Source: Erpetoichthys calabaricus
Taxonomy: Eukaryota > Chordata > Cladistia > Polypteriformes > Polypteridae
Assembly (NCBI RefSeq): GCF_900747795.2
Contig: NC_041402.2
Location: forward strand, 177,538,375 to 177,602,374
Direction: 5' to 3'
DNA: 64,000 bases
Of the stretch, positions 42,201-52,264 are shown in pieces; positions within the stretch are counted from its first letter, which is position 1; each line of letters begins with the position of its first letter. The translations under genes were made by a program, and so were the position numbers. Under the pieces are notes generated by a model that was not told the origin of the DNA, made no database searches, and worked only from the letters and a program-made list of their open reading frames with translations.

Positions 42201-44142
42201 GAAAAAAACAAAGTGCTAATTGGCTTCTCATCAAATGAGAAAGTAAGCTTTCACAATGAATAATGAACCTTACTAAATGAGTCTTTAAATCCTCTCATTA
42301 GCACTTAATGAATAACAAATATAAGCATGCTACACAGCCTTCAACATCACGGTTTACATACGCATTAAAGCAATTCAGTCATGGTCTCCACCACCTACTT
42401 TTTTTGAGTGTACACATTGGCTGCTCCCACAAAAAAACATTCCCTCAACTACACACATAACTAAACTCTTCCTCAAATTAACCACCACCCATATTAACCC
42501 CCGTCCAATTAAAATGCAATACACATACTCTCCCCATTACACAATAATTTTAATTACTAATTACATACATGATTATTAATTCAGTAGACACCTTTACCCA
42601 AGGTAAATTACAAAAACCAAAAAATCAGGACTGGTCTCCCCTCGACTTTCTCTTATACTCAGATATTGGGATGGACATTTGAGGAGTGAACCGCAAGACA
42701 ATGATTATATTTTTATATTTATGTACAATAAAGAACCATCAACAACAAATCAAATTAATAATATAGTGAACAATTATTATAAAAGTAAAGTTGAATAAAT
42801 TGGACTCTGCAGCTGCATGAATAAAAAAGTACCACTTCCGGTTAGAGGAAATTGCTCATAAGTTGATAGAAATCTACATTTTGTACCTAATACTTGTATA
42901 CAAAATTTGGTTGACCAAAGTGAAAGCGTACTCACGTTATCGTGTGTACATACACAGACATAATTCCAAAAATGGTATTTTCGGACTCAAGGAGGTTTAA
43001 AACATTGAGATTCATCAAAATCTCAAGGTTGAATTCTTGAACGATTACAATACTTTCCCAATACTTTGTATACGAGAAAGTAAAAAGCTGCTCTATATTT
43101 AATACTTCGAAAGTTGTGTGCATACACACAGCCATTAGTTAACACTTGTTTAAACAAGACACACATAACTCATACATTACTGGCCCTAACACTTCCACTA
43201 ACCCCCCAATTACTACTATTGGTACACTAAATTCCCAATAACCCCATTACCTACAAACATAGTCACAATTACTTTGACCATCACACTACAGTAACCTACT
43301 TACCTCCTCAAGAAAGTCTTGATTACATACAGAATTGGTTACTTAATCACCTTCCCCACTCTAGGCATTCTGTTCTCATAACTCACATTTCCTGTTCTCC
43401 ATAACTTCTTTTCACAGACACACCTTAAGTTAATGCTGACAATATAGATGTGCACATAAACTCATATTTCTCTACAAGTTATCTCATCTAAACACAAGGA
43501 CTCTTAAGTCTTCCATACACATGCTTATTATTATCCTGTCCATTCTGCACAAAATACTCCTCCATATCTCACATTTTGTGTTCCTAACTATGCCCAAACA
43601 CCCTCTAATAAACACTACTAGTCACCTTGAATATACACACAATCCCCATTACTCAAATAAGTCCAATTCCCCTCCTAATGACACACACAGTCGGTTTTTC
43701 TCCCAATACTTACATTCCCCCTCTTACGCTCAACTTTAGGTGTACACACTTGCTTCACTCCCACACCTTCTCCTATTACACCCACTTAAACTTAGTTCTG
43801 GCAATACACACAAATACTCAACTACCCACCCTTCTCAAATTAAACACACATATACACCTGTATCCCAAATCCAGCTTAGCACACACCCCAATCTAAATGG
43901 TGCTCCTGTAAACAGAAAAATAAATGAGTGTAGAAGCCTTGGAGGCTGAGGGCTGGGCCACACAGTCATGATGTGCAGCCTGAAGCATAGTCACCTAAGT
44001 CATCCTTGTCCAGATGTATCTCCTCCATAACTGAGGGCATGACAAAGGAAAATGTCTTCCTGTTGAAGTAGTAGAAAGTGTAGCCCACAAACATGGCCAT
44101 GAAAATGATTGTGCGGTAGTAGCCATAGCCTTTTGTCGCCAT
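27585..44142 (-). CDS. SLC37A4: Glucose-6-phosphate translocase, eight coding exons
   Basis: Minus-strand exons 43995-44142, 40882-41114, 39869-40112, 39065-39226, 37231-37316, 37005-37118, 32698-32836 and 27585-27751 total 1293 bases, giving 430 residues (human 429). It starts [20 protein letters not shown] and includes [14 protein letters not shown] with Arg28, mutated in human glycogen storage disease Ib. Later parts are [49 protein letters not shown] and [19 protein letters not shown]. It ends KKAQ, a KKXX ER-retrieval signal. The protein is a 10-12-helix major-facilitator antiporter of the ER membrane, exchanging cytosolic glucose-6-phosphate for phosphate so that glucose-6-phosphatase can work. 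All splice sites are GT-AG; the exon 4 donor is GTAGAT. No break is seen. The introns carry many transposons. Confidence 0.97.
27752..28591 (-). other. SLC37A4 intron 7, 3' part
   Basis: AT-rich sequence with a T run near 28350-28361. No element is recognised. A 103-111-codon frame on the minus strand here is only exon 8 extended into the intron. Confidence 0.45.
28605..28736 (+). mobile_element. 132-bp 3' module of the GGAT-tailed SINE
   Basis: Runs from CTGCGGTGGGTTGGCACCCT to (GGAT)n, starting at exactly the same base as the copies at 25216-25345 and 46186-46308. It is flanked by AGTTCTGAGAGGA (28592-28604) and AGTTCAGAGAGGA (28737-28749), a 13-base duplication with one mismatch. It has no A or B box. 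Confidence 0.85.
28862..29700 (+). repeat. GC-rich dispersed repeat, possibly a solo LTR, with a SINE inside
   Basis: A compositionally distinct block begins near ACTGGTGTCCCTGCTGGGAT and ends near GCGGCCACCCCTGATACA. Toward its end are a TATA-like word (ATATATTAAGC), then a poly(A)-signal-like TTAAATTAAAAACC and a GT-rich stretch. This order fits a long terminal repeat, but no coding part, primer site or duplicated flank is visible. Family is unassigned and the copy is old. A SINE (29161-29315) interrupts it. Confidence 0.35.
29161..29315 (+). mobile_element. tRNA-headed SINE with L2-type 3' tail
   Basis: The head contains a B-box-like GGTTCGCATCC; the tail reads AGCGCTTTGAGTACTGAGAA, then AAGCGCTATATAAATGTAAT and a (TTA)n run. 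This tail is shared by L2-type LINEs, whose enzymes the SINE would borrow. Confidence 0.6.
29974..30379 (+). mobile_element. Short mariner-family transposon, internally deleted
   Basis: Perfectly placed TA flanks (29972-29973 and 30380-30381) and near-identical inverted ends: CAGGGTGAGTCAAAATGATG at left, reversed CAGGGCGAGTCAAAATTATG at right. The plus strand retains part of the transposase C-terminus (TCCTCTGATTTGACATCCTG encodes an SSDLTSC-type word, cf. SPDLTPCDFFLWG). Length 406 bases, with most coding lost. Confidence 0.85.
30744..32224 (-). mobile_element. Tc1-like transposon, broken
   Basis: Ends pair as inverted repeats (TAGTGAATTTTTAAATGATT at left; reversed CAGTGGATTTAAACTTTACT at right) next to TA. 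The minus strand encodes parts of the transposase: [16 protein letters not shown] and [20 protein letters not shown] at 31624-31809, and [19 protein letters not shown] at 30903-31142, which keeps the catalytic glutamate in NPIEHLW. Frames are interrupted, so it is inactive. It sits in SLC37A4 intron 7. Confidence 0.88.
32225..32697 (-). other. SLC37A4 intron 7, 5' part
   Basis: Nothing recognised between the Tc1 copy and exon 7. Confidence 0.4.
32987..33627. mobile_element. Transposon-like element with TTAGGGCC ends and hairpin-rich arms
   Basis: The left end TTAGGGCCACGGAGAAG pairs with the right end CTTCTCCATGGCCCTAA. Inside both ends, words such as GTCGAGAATAAAGT and GACATGTCGACTTT occur in both orientations: left arm about 33045-33150, right arm about 33525-33612. 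This gives several possible hairpins. The central 350 bases are unique-looking and non-coding. A DNA-transposon nature is inferred from the ends. I could not fix a clean target duplication. Confidence 0.55.
33628..34270. other. SLC37A4 intron 6, unclassified sequence
   Basis: A-rich stretch 33780-34060 with many CCAAAA/AACAAG words, then CTTTTATACCAGCTTGGTAA. It looks like a dispersed repeat, but I cannot name it. Confidence 0.3.
34272..34745 (+). mobile_element. CR1-like LINE 3' end
   Basis: The plus strand reads, in part, [20 protein letters not shown] and [19 protein letters not shown], the C-terminal thumb of CR1/L2-type reverse transcriptase (RPHxEYCVQxWSPxxKKD, VQRRATKxIPGL). It ends near TCAATAGCCTGTTCTTGTTA. 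Several frame breaks make it an old copy. Confidence 0.75.
35016..36649 (+). mobile_element. Tc1-like transposon, full-length, recently broken
   Basis: TA flanks at 35014-35015 and 36650-36651; ends CAGTGCATCCGGAAAGTATT and reversed CAATGCATACGGAAAGTATT. The transposase is nearly readable. 35392-35706 gives the N-terminal DNA-binding region ([60 protein letters not shown]). 35755-36213 gives the core ([13 protein letters not shown] with the first Asp, [14 protein letters not shown] with the second). A frame change separates them. A TGA then replaces the usual Trp before PSQSPDLNP, and the catalytic Glu is Gly ([10 protein letters not shown]). Hence it is dead, but young by divergence of its ends. 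It lies in SLC37A4 intron 6. Confidence 0.93.
36652..37004 (-). other. SLC37A4 intron 6, 5' end
   Basis: Nothing recognised. Confidence 0.35.
37317..39064 (-). other. SLC37A4 intron 4, weakly repetitive
   Basis: Purine-rich on the plus strand. Words like CAGATATGCTGCAGATAGAG, CAGATATGCTACAGTT and CAGGTATGCTG recur loosely at 37566, 38194, 38534 and 38698. This could be an eroded tandem array. No coding or mobile-element end is recognised. Confidence 0.35.
39239..39280. repeat. (GA)n microsatellite
   Basis: About 18 uninterrupted AG units followed by AAAGAGAAAC, immediately upstream (on the minus strand) of SLC37A4 exon 4. The exon 4 acceptor at 39227-39228 lies only about 11 bases from it, so the mRNA-strand CT repeat serves as the polypyrimidine tract. 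Confidence 0.9.
40113..40881 (-). other. SLC37A4 intron 2
   Basis: Holds a C-rich stretch (40497-40521), a GT/G run (40686-40711) and an A/T run near 40784. No genes are seen. Confidence 0.45.
41115..42389 (-). other. SLC37A4 intron 1, 3' half
   Basis: No element recognised. Short frames at 41105-41398 only extend exon 2. Confidence 0.35.
42390..43900. repeat. G-poor, CA/CT-rich tract in SLC37A4 intron 1
   Basis: For some 1.2 kb the plus strand has very little G (for example 2 G in 43201-43260 and 4 G in 43621-43680), with recurring CCCCATTAC (42532, 43242, 43644), TACACACA and CACCC words. It is probably a heavily eroded tandem repeat. A different dispersed repeat (42830-43140) interrupts it. 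Confidence 0.5.
42830..43140 (-). repeat. Dispersed repeat starting TTTCTCGTATACAAAG
   Basis: On the minus strand it reads TTTCTCGTATACAAAGTATT, then GAGATTTTGATGAATCTCAA, AACCTCCTTGAGTCCGAAAA and AACCGGAAGTGGTACTTTTT. I recognise this as a widespread animal repeat but cannot assign it to a class. It breaks the G-poor tract and has ordinary base composition. Confidence 0.45.
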
Positions 44143-45055
44143 TGTTTCTCAGGGCAGGGAGTGGATTAGTCCAAGAATGAATTAGATGAGAAGGCCCTGT
44201 TCCAAGCTGCCTTGCACGTGCAATCAGAGTGCAGAGAAACAGAGGGCAACGGTCAATGTTGGTATCTGCAGATCTGGGTGCTGTTGTTGCTCATGTCTAC
44301 TTCCAGTACGTGCAGCTGACTCTGCGCTTCTCTTGGTTGTTTGATCTCAGCACTCTCTCTTTTCTCTGTACTCCTGTTAATGATTGACTCACAACTGAGA
44401 CGATCCAATCTGCAAACAGTGAGTTTTATCAGTTAGTATGGATGTGGGGGGTACCTCTTTACCTCCAAGTCACCTCAGTTATAAGGACTAATTCTAATCC
44501 TAACCTAAGCAATAAAGTAAATTGAAGACATAAATATTTGCCCCTCCAAAACACATTTACTTGCACATAACAATGTTTAACCCCGCAGGTCACCACAAGC
44601 AGGTGATCAAAAAATGCCCGTGGAGGGCCCAAAGCAAACATTCATTTCCAGCGAGTGTCACATACATTTGCAATTGAGGATCAAACTACAATTAAGAAGT
44701 AATGGAATCTGCTGACAGGGATGATCTAAAAACATTTAAAAGAAATGCATGCACTACTAAATGTATAAAGCCGCTGACATATAATATAAATGTAGAGCTA
44801 TCCACCGGAGTGGCATACGGTGCCGGCGGTGGTATTTTATAGGGTTGTCAATTAACCTCTCTGGGTTCTGCCTTGACAGAGCAGGACAAACGACTGCATC
44901 AGAAAACTTACAAAGTTTAGAAAAATCTCACATTCTAAACCACAAATAAAAACTCCCGAGTACCGTTTCTGCAGGTTTTACGCCTGCAACTCTCGTCCCC
45001 AGCTGATTTAAAACCGGATCCCTGGCGTGGCTCATCTGTCAACTGTGTTCTTACT
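44143..45055 (-). other. SLC37A4 5' region with a likely non-coding exon
   Basis: Upstream of the ATG, a good acceptor (CACTGTTTGCAG, exon from 44409) and an upstream donor (GCA|GTAAGA at 45053-45055) suggest a 5' non-coding exon near 45055-45150 spliced to a 415-base exon that ends at 43995. One short upstream reading frame starts near 44294. This is inferred from splice signals only. Confidence 0.4.
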
Positions 45056-45149
45056 GCCTCTCGGTATTTCCAGCTCCCTCAGCCTCTCCCCCGTGCGTGG
45101 CTCAAACTGTAAGTCCCGCCTTCTACCGGAAGTCAGTGAGCGCGCGCAA
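45055..45149 (-). promoter_or_regulatory. Candidate SLC37A4 promoter/first exon
   Basis: CpG-containing DNA with an ETS-type word (ACTTCCGG on the minus strand, near 45125-45134) and GCGCGCGC just upstream. The donor-like GTAAGA at 45054 follows. It is a TATA-less candidate start region. It directly abuts the end of the P-like transposon at 45150. Confidence 0.45.
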
Positions 45150-45475
45150 GGTCGTTACCGCATAGACATATATAGATAGACGCCGCATTCACTGTGTTAC
45201 CCAGTAGACACGATACGTCAGCGCGTCCGCCATATTGCGAGTGGCAAAAGTGCCATTTAACCTAATGCAAGTAAACGTGGAAAACTGGTTTTCTGATGAA
45301 AAAACAATAACCTTTAAAACAGTATCGTTTACATACAACAGATTTTGACGAATCGTTTAAATTCAATTATTTATATCCATTTATACACTAATAATGGCAA
45401 TTATTAAATAATAATAATTATTATTTATTATTATTATAGTATTATTAAATAATTCCTCCCATATAAGTAACATTT

Positions 45476-46150
45476 CTCGGACTGCCTTCTTCCATCTCCA
45501 AAACATTTCTAGACTTCGTCCTGTTCTTACGCAACACAGTACTGAAGTATTGGTTAATGCCTTAGACACCTCACGTATAGATCACTGTAATGCTATTGTA
45601 TCTGGCATCCCACAAAAACGTATCCATCGCTTACAATTTCTTCAAAATGCTGCTGCCAGAATAATAACCTGCTGTTCTAAATCCACTGAACATATTACAC
45701 CTCTTCTCTCTCAACGTCACCTGCTCACTGTTAACTACAGAATACAATACAAAATACTGCTCTTAAGATTTAAAGCTCTCCACAACCTCACTGATCTCCT
45801 CCAGACTTGCACTCCTCTCGCTCACATCTCAGATCCTCATCTGCAGCTCGACTTTCTGTACCGCACATCAAACTCTGTGCTATGGGAGCTCGAGCGTCTC
45901 TCCTAGCGCTCCTCAGCTCTGGAATTCTCTTCCCTCTCATATACGTCAGCTCGATTCAATAACACATTTTGAAATTACCCTCAAAACTTATCTTTTCAAA
46001 CTGGCATACCAATTGTGAATTTTGCACTGTTACTGCCAGTTATCTTTGTTTGTTTGCTAATCATTGCTTTTTGATTTATCATTCTCTTGTTTTAATTTTA
46101 CTAATGTTTAATTTTATTGTAAGGTGTGCTTGAGTACTAAGAAAGGCGCC
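45476..46150 (+). mobile_element. L2-type LINE 3' end
   Basis: 45550-45906 encodes VNALDTSRIDHCNAIVSGIP and RIHRLQFLQNAAARIITCCS, the C-terminal part of L2/Maui reverse transcriptase, then YRIQYKILLLRFKALHNLTD. A frame change precedes the WNSLPSHIRQLDSI-type end. The 3' tail is GAGTACTAAGAAAGGCGCC, followed by GATA-type repeats. It is inserted in the P-like element. Confidence 0.85.
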
Positions 46151-46185
46151 TAGACAGATAGACAGGTAGATACTTTATTAATCCA

Positions 46186-46308
46186 TCCATCCATTTTCCA
46201 ACCCGCTGAATCCGAACACAGGGTCACGGGAGTCTGCTGGAGCCAATCCCAGCCAACACAGGGCACAAGGCAGGAAACAATCCTGGGCAGGGTGCCAACC
46301 CACCGCAG
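46186..46308 (-). mobile_element. 3' module of the GGAT-tailed SINE
   Basis: Minus-strand CTGCGGTGGGTTGGCACCCT to (GGAT)n with no promoter boxes. It is flanked by TACTTTATTAATCCA at 46171-46185 and 46309-46323, a perfect 15-base duplication. The target was itself a LINE-type tail (TACTTTATTAATCCAAGGGG). Confidence 0.85.
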
Positions 46309-46440
46309 TACTTTATTAATCCAAGGGGAAATTCACATACTCCAGCAGCACCTTACTGATACAAAAAACAATATTAAATTAAAGATTGATAATAATGCAG
46401 GTAAAAAACAGACAATAACTTTGTATAATGTTAATGTTTA
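46309..46440 (-). repeat. LINE-type 3' tail
   Basis: On the minus strand: GTGCTGCTGGAGTATGTGAA, TTCCCCTTGGATTAATAAAG, then TATC-type repeats that continue at 46150-46180 beyond the SINE module. A C run (46441-46456) borders it. Confidence 0.5.
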
Positions 46441-47639
46441 CCCCCCCCCCCCCCCCGGGTGGAATTGAAGAGTCGCATAGTAAATTAAATTAATTATATT
46501 AAATAAAATGTATTATTATTATTATTATTAATTATTGACACGAAAACTTGACCAATGTCTGAAAGTCAAAATAGTAAGACTGCAACTGGCAGTCTGGTCT
46601 TTCTTTTAACAGTGAAATGATACACTCAGTAACAAAAATAAACAACTTTATTGTATGCAAATTGGCTTAATAATTTCTGAAAACATTTTACTCATTCCTC
46701 TCTCAATCTCTCTCTCTCACACACACACGCGCACAATGTGGTTACTTAAATATTTACAGGATAGGATCTAAAATCCTTGAAACAGAACTGTCTTACATAA
46801 GTTTTTCCGTGTGTTGCCACTCTGTAATTTGAGAGTATTCAGTCTGGCAATATGGTGCAGCCTTAGTTTGTAGAAGACAGACACAACTAAAGACATTAAC
46901 ATAAAATGATGGTTGTCAATTTCAAACTGTGTTTCCTCAATGTGCTCCTTGAGAAAAAACACATCATCTGAACCAATCTCAGCCCAAACAAACTGATCGA
47001 TCACAGATACACTGACAGCTTGTCCTAATGTCGACTGTCGGATAACACGCTCAGCTACTTTGACCACCTTGACTGGACCCTCAGAAGGAATCATCAAACC
47101 TCCTTTGTTTTTTAATGTGAGCAAGTGGTAGCTTTGATCATATCATGCCGGTACAACATCTGTTACCAAACTAGCATGGCACACATCACAGGACAGCTTT
47201 CTCAAAATCCCGTCTAAGGGCTACCTCCCACTGTTTCCTGAGGTGGATTTCTTTAGGAAACTTTCGAATGTTAACAACTAACAATAATCTACATAGTTAG
47301 TGACTAAATACGTTTATCCAAAACGTTGTTTCGAGGCTCACTTGAGCACATAAATGCATAGCTTTACTAGCTTAGCCTGACGTGCTAAAGTTAAGATTAT
47401 AAAAAGGGATTTTCTAATGGCCAAATATAACCAAAACAATTGTTCAACTTCACTGTGACCTCGTTTGGAACGTACAGCGGTTTGTACAATCCCAAGCAGC
47501 ACATGCGTGAGGCATCTTTATCCATTACTTCATACCACAGCAGTACCACTCGCAATATGGCGGCGACGTTGACGTACGATGCTGCTGGTCATAAGGTGTT
47601 ATTCTATGTCTATGCGTTACCTTACCATCTGTAGTGACG

Positions 47640-49021
<1,382 letters not shown>

Positions 49022-49930
49022 GGAGAATATAACTTGACAAATCGAACGGGACACGGTCGCCCCACTTGCCACCCCAAATACCGCTGTTGTACAGAGTTAA
49101 AAATATGAATTTAAAATTTTACTAGGAATTGTAAGTTCACGATCGCATGCTTTACATTTAGTCAAATGGGCGGTTAGAGAAAGTGCCGTATGGATTATTA
49201 TGTGGAGCCATTTTAGACAATTGTCAGTCTTAAGCATTCATACACTCAACAGTGAGAAATTTACTCGGTGTATTGAAAGTGCATAGCATGGAAGCTTATA
49301 CACCCTTTTGAAATGTGTTGCAACAACCCGAGGGTGCGAGAGACTGAGCGATGGAATTCGCCTTTTAACGCCGATCACCGATTGGTAGCTTCACCGGAGC
49401 CTACGCGCTCTTAGCTGATTGTGCCTTCATGCAAGCAGCCCAGCTTCACCTCACCTGGGGGATCAGAGACAACATGTATGCTACACTATCCCCACCCAGC
49501 AAAGCAAAGTGCAGGGTCCAATCCGAAGCTCGTCTGGGGCGACCCCCCTGACCCGAGAGGTTTCAGCAGACAGAAGACGCGTCAGATGGAAGTACTTTTC
49601 TAAATGCTGTGTTTCCCGTCCCTCTTATCACGGGCTGCTTTAGAACAGGCTTCTCCAGTTATTCCTGTCCCCTCCGACAGTTCGCTGCCACATGAGGGGC
49701 TTGTCCTTCAGAGGTCCGGGCCCAGAGCTTGTTAAACAAGGTACAAATGCACATGTAACAAAAAATATCTACATTAATAAAATGTAAGTATTTACCAAGT
49801 GTGAAGTGATTAGATTTGCACATACTTATCAGTTAATGTATTTATTTACTGAATATAAAGTGATTAGATTTGCACATACCAGTTACAATTTCATGGTACA
49901 GGATGTCAATCATTGGCATAGTATACACAT
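49022..49930. other. Intergenic, no recognised gene
   Basis: Short frames at 49419-49643 show no known similarity. The 22-base word AAGTGATTAGATTTGCACAT(AC) occurs at 49804 and 49858. Confidence 0.35.
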
Positions 49931-50318
49931 GCTGTCCTGGTCTGTTAAGATGTCTGCTAGATCAACTCAGCATTCAGTACACAGGGAACAATACCAGATT
50001 GGCCGCGAGGTGACTCATTATAGAGCCTGATGTCCAAGGATAGAAATGACCTCAGATAGCACTCCATGGAGAATCCCAGTTGTTTTGGTCTGTTACGGTA
50101 TGTGCTGTCTTGTTTAGCCAAGACCACATCCAGGGGCTGAGACTTGCTGGAGAGGATGGCATATGTCTTGCGCTGGATGTTAAATAATTTTTTTAAACTG
50201 TAATTGCATACTGTTTTAATCAGTGTCTTGTATTTTGTTGCAGTGTGTCTTATGACATGAATAGTCATATCTTTGTGAATTTCCCCTTGGGATTAATAAA
50301 GTATCTATCTATGAATGA
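49931..50318. repeat. Retroposon remnants with ATTAATAAAGTATCTATC tail
   Basis: The plus strand ends GTGAATTTCCCCTTGGGATT then AATAAAGTATCTATCTAT (50276-50313), the same tail as at 4828 and 46309. The minus strand at 49957-50268 encodes KKLFNIQRKTYAILSSKSQP and ECYLRSFLSLDIRLYNES, which look like a LINE C-terminus in the opposite sense. Probably two fragments are fused; family uncertain. Confidence 0.45.
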
Positions 50319-50528
50319 CAGGTGACCCTTCCAGATCGAAGTTTTTCTTAGCATTCACCTACCCTGAACAAATTAAATCACCTAGGCCAAAGAGCAAAAC
50401 CTCAGGGTAATTGAGGTAATTTTGGCATTTATTAAACTGTAAATTCCATATAAAAACCAGTGATCCAAAGATTTCCTTCTCCAATGCTAACTGAATAAAC
50501 CAATTCTCATATATTCCTAAATTTCACA

Positions 50529-51065
50529 TCTATTATAATAAAAAAAATCCTGGGACGAGACAGGACTTTTTTTTTTAAGAGAGGTACTTTTTATGTCCTG
50601 TGAGATGAGACTTTGTGCCAAGAGATTTAACCACGCCTGGATCCGGAAATAAAAGAAAGAGTAGATGATAAAGTAGAACATTGTAAAGAATTCAAAAACG
50701 TTTGTGTGATACACATCCAGAGCAGGGTAGGATAATGAAAGTGCTAAAATTCGAAAGTTTAAAAAAAAAAAAAAAAGATAGTAAAGATCACATTAGCGCA
50801 AACAAAAGGAAATTATTACTCGGTGAAATAACAGAACAGCAAAAAGAGATTGGATTTAAACTTTAAGTTGGAGAGGTGTAGACTGTCTAATGTGTGCTGC
50901 CATCAGGGAAACATAGTGTTTCTTCCCAATGAAGAGGCATATCCGCAAGAATTAAAAGATTTGTTGTTTGGTGAAAGTGAAATCCACATTCGCGAGCGAC
51001 AGACACACAAAGTGGCTGGTGCATAGTGCAGGCGAGAGAAGCGAGCAGGGGGCAAAGCCCCCTAG
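50529..51065 (+). mobile_element. Helitron, 537 bp, with residual coding
   Basis: Begins TCTATTATAATAAAAAAAAT after an A (50528) and ends GGGGGCAAAGCCCCCTAG before a T (51066). The 3' hairpin GGGGG(CAAAG)CCCCC abuts the CTAG end. Near 50868-51027 the plus strand reads LERCRLSNVCCHQGNIVFLP then NEEAYPQELKDLLFGESE, like the Cys/His region (CCxxGxVxLP...P..L..LL) upstream of the Rep domain in Helitron proteins. Rep and helicase are absent. An A run lies at 50760-50776. Confidence 0.75.
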
Positions 51066-52260
51066 TATATTTACAAAATTATCTTCAGTATGGTATAATT
51101 AAATGGTTTACATGTATACAGTGTTTTATTGCAATTTTTCTGAATTGCAGTTATTTTCAACATCTGACCCACTGCATGATTATGAGCTATTGTGTACCCT
51201 GCAAAAATGTGTATGGAAACCGGTTTAGTGCATCAATTCAGAGTATCTAAGAATGATAGCTATAGTTGGTATAGAAATATACCAAAAATAAGGGTTCATT
51301 GATTTTTAAATTTGCATATGAGGCATATGCTACTCTACAGAGAAGAGCACCATATAAAAATAAATAGTTTTTACAAACTAGCCAAGTATGCGCAAGTGTC
51401 CTGCACTGAGCTGGCATCCATCATCAGTTCCTGCAGTGCACCCGATACTGCCAGGGTAAGTGCCATCTCCCCCAGATCCTAGAACTGGACTAAAAGGATT
51501 CAGTAAACCAATAGTAGAAGGGTAATGAGCTGCAGTTGTCGAAGAGTACTGCTTAATCTATTTGAGAGTTGACACACTGAACCTTTTTAGGTTCACCAAA
51601 AGTCAGAATACACACCACAACATGGCATACAGACTAGAAGAAGATCGTGCAGGGGTCCACAAAGACTTAATCTGAGTTTTCAGTATGGCATGCTGGATAG
51701 GCAAGTCAGTTGGATCTGTGTCACCCTACACAAATGCATTACTCAAATGTGAGAAATATTTCAATTTGTTGTGTCGATCTCCAAAATGAGCCAAGTTAAA
51801 TGTAATAAAATGCCTTTGCATCAATGAATGACAAGGTAAAGTTTAATCATGGTCCAATTAACCTTCCATGTAGATTAATTAAAACTTCTCAACAAATCAA
51901 TTCCGTATCCTTTTGACCCAAATTGCATACCAAAACAGAATGCCTGGATATCTTTCTCAAGAGACCTTCTCCTTGTGGTATTAAGAGTGTAAGGAGAAGT
52001 TTATGCTCACCATTGTCTACGTCATCCTCACCCATGCCAATTCTAACTTCTGATTTATTTACAGTGAGCCTGCCTTCAGTCTCGGATCTGTACATATTAT
52101 CAGACTTGAGTAGTCTGATAACTGTGACCTTCACCAGGAAAAATGGCTTCTGGAAATGAGACGAGACTTACTCAGTTGTATAGAGTTGAGGGGATGTTGC
52201 GACCAACGATATCGAATACCATCTACGAAAGAAGCACAACATGAAAAATGCACAAAACAG
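51066..52260. other. Intergenic, no recognised gene
   Basis: A stretch near 51400-51500 (CTGCACTGAGCTGGCATCCA) may be an eroded SINE body. Nothing else is recognised. Confidence 0.35.
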
Positions 52261-52264
52261 GAGA

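Larger units (their letters stand above)
45150..47630 (-). mobile_element. THAP-domain (P-like) DNA transposon, decayed
   Basis: The two ends are inverted relatives over about 95 bases. The left has GTTACCGCATAGACATATAT and CGCCATATTGCGAGTGG; the right, reversed, has GGTAACGCATAGACATAGAA and the same CGCCATATTGCGAGTGG. Just inside the right end, the minus strand encodes MPHACAAWDCTNRCTFQTRS (about 47460-47516), a THAP zinc-finger start (C-x4-C spacing), cut by a stop. The C-terminal part at 46768-47124 reads KNKGGLMIPSEGPVKVVKVA and EETQFEIDNHHFMLMSLVVS, preceded by LSCDVCHASLVTD. This resembles P-element/THAP9-type transposases. The catalytic middle is absent. Younger L2 and SINE copies sit inside. 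Confidence 0.65.

Noticed and set aside
49419-49643. Small genes at 49.4-49.6 kb
   Set aside because: Overlapping frames without similarity, codon structure or splice context.
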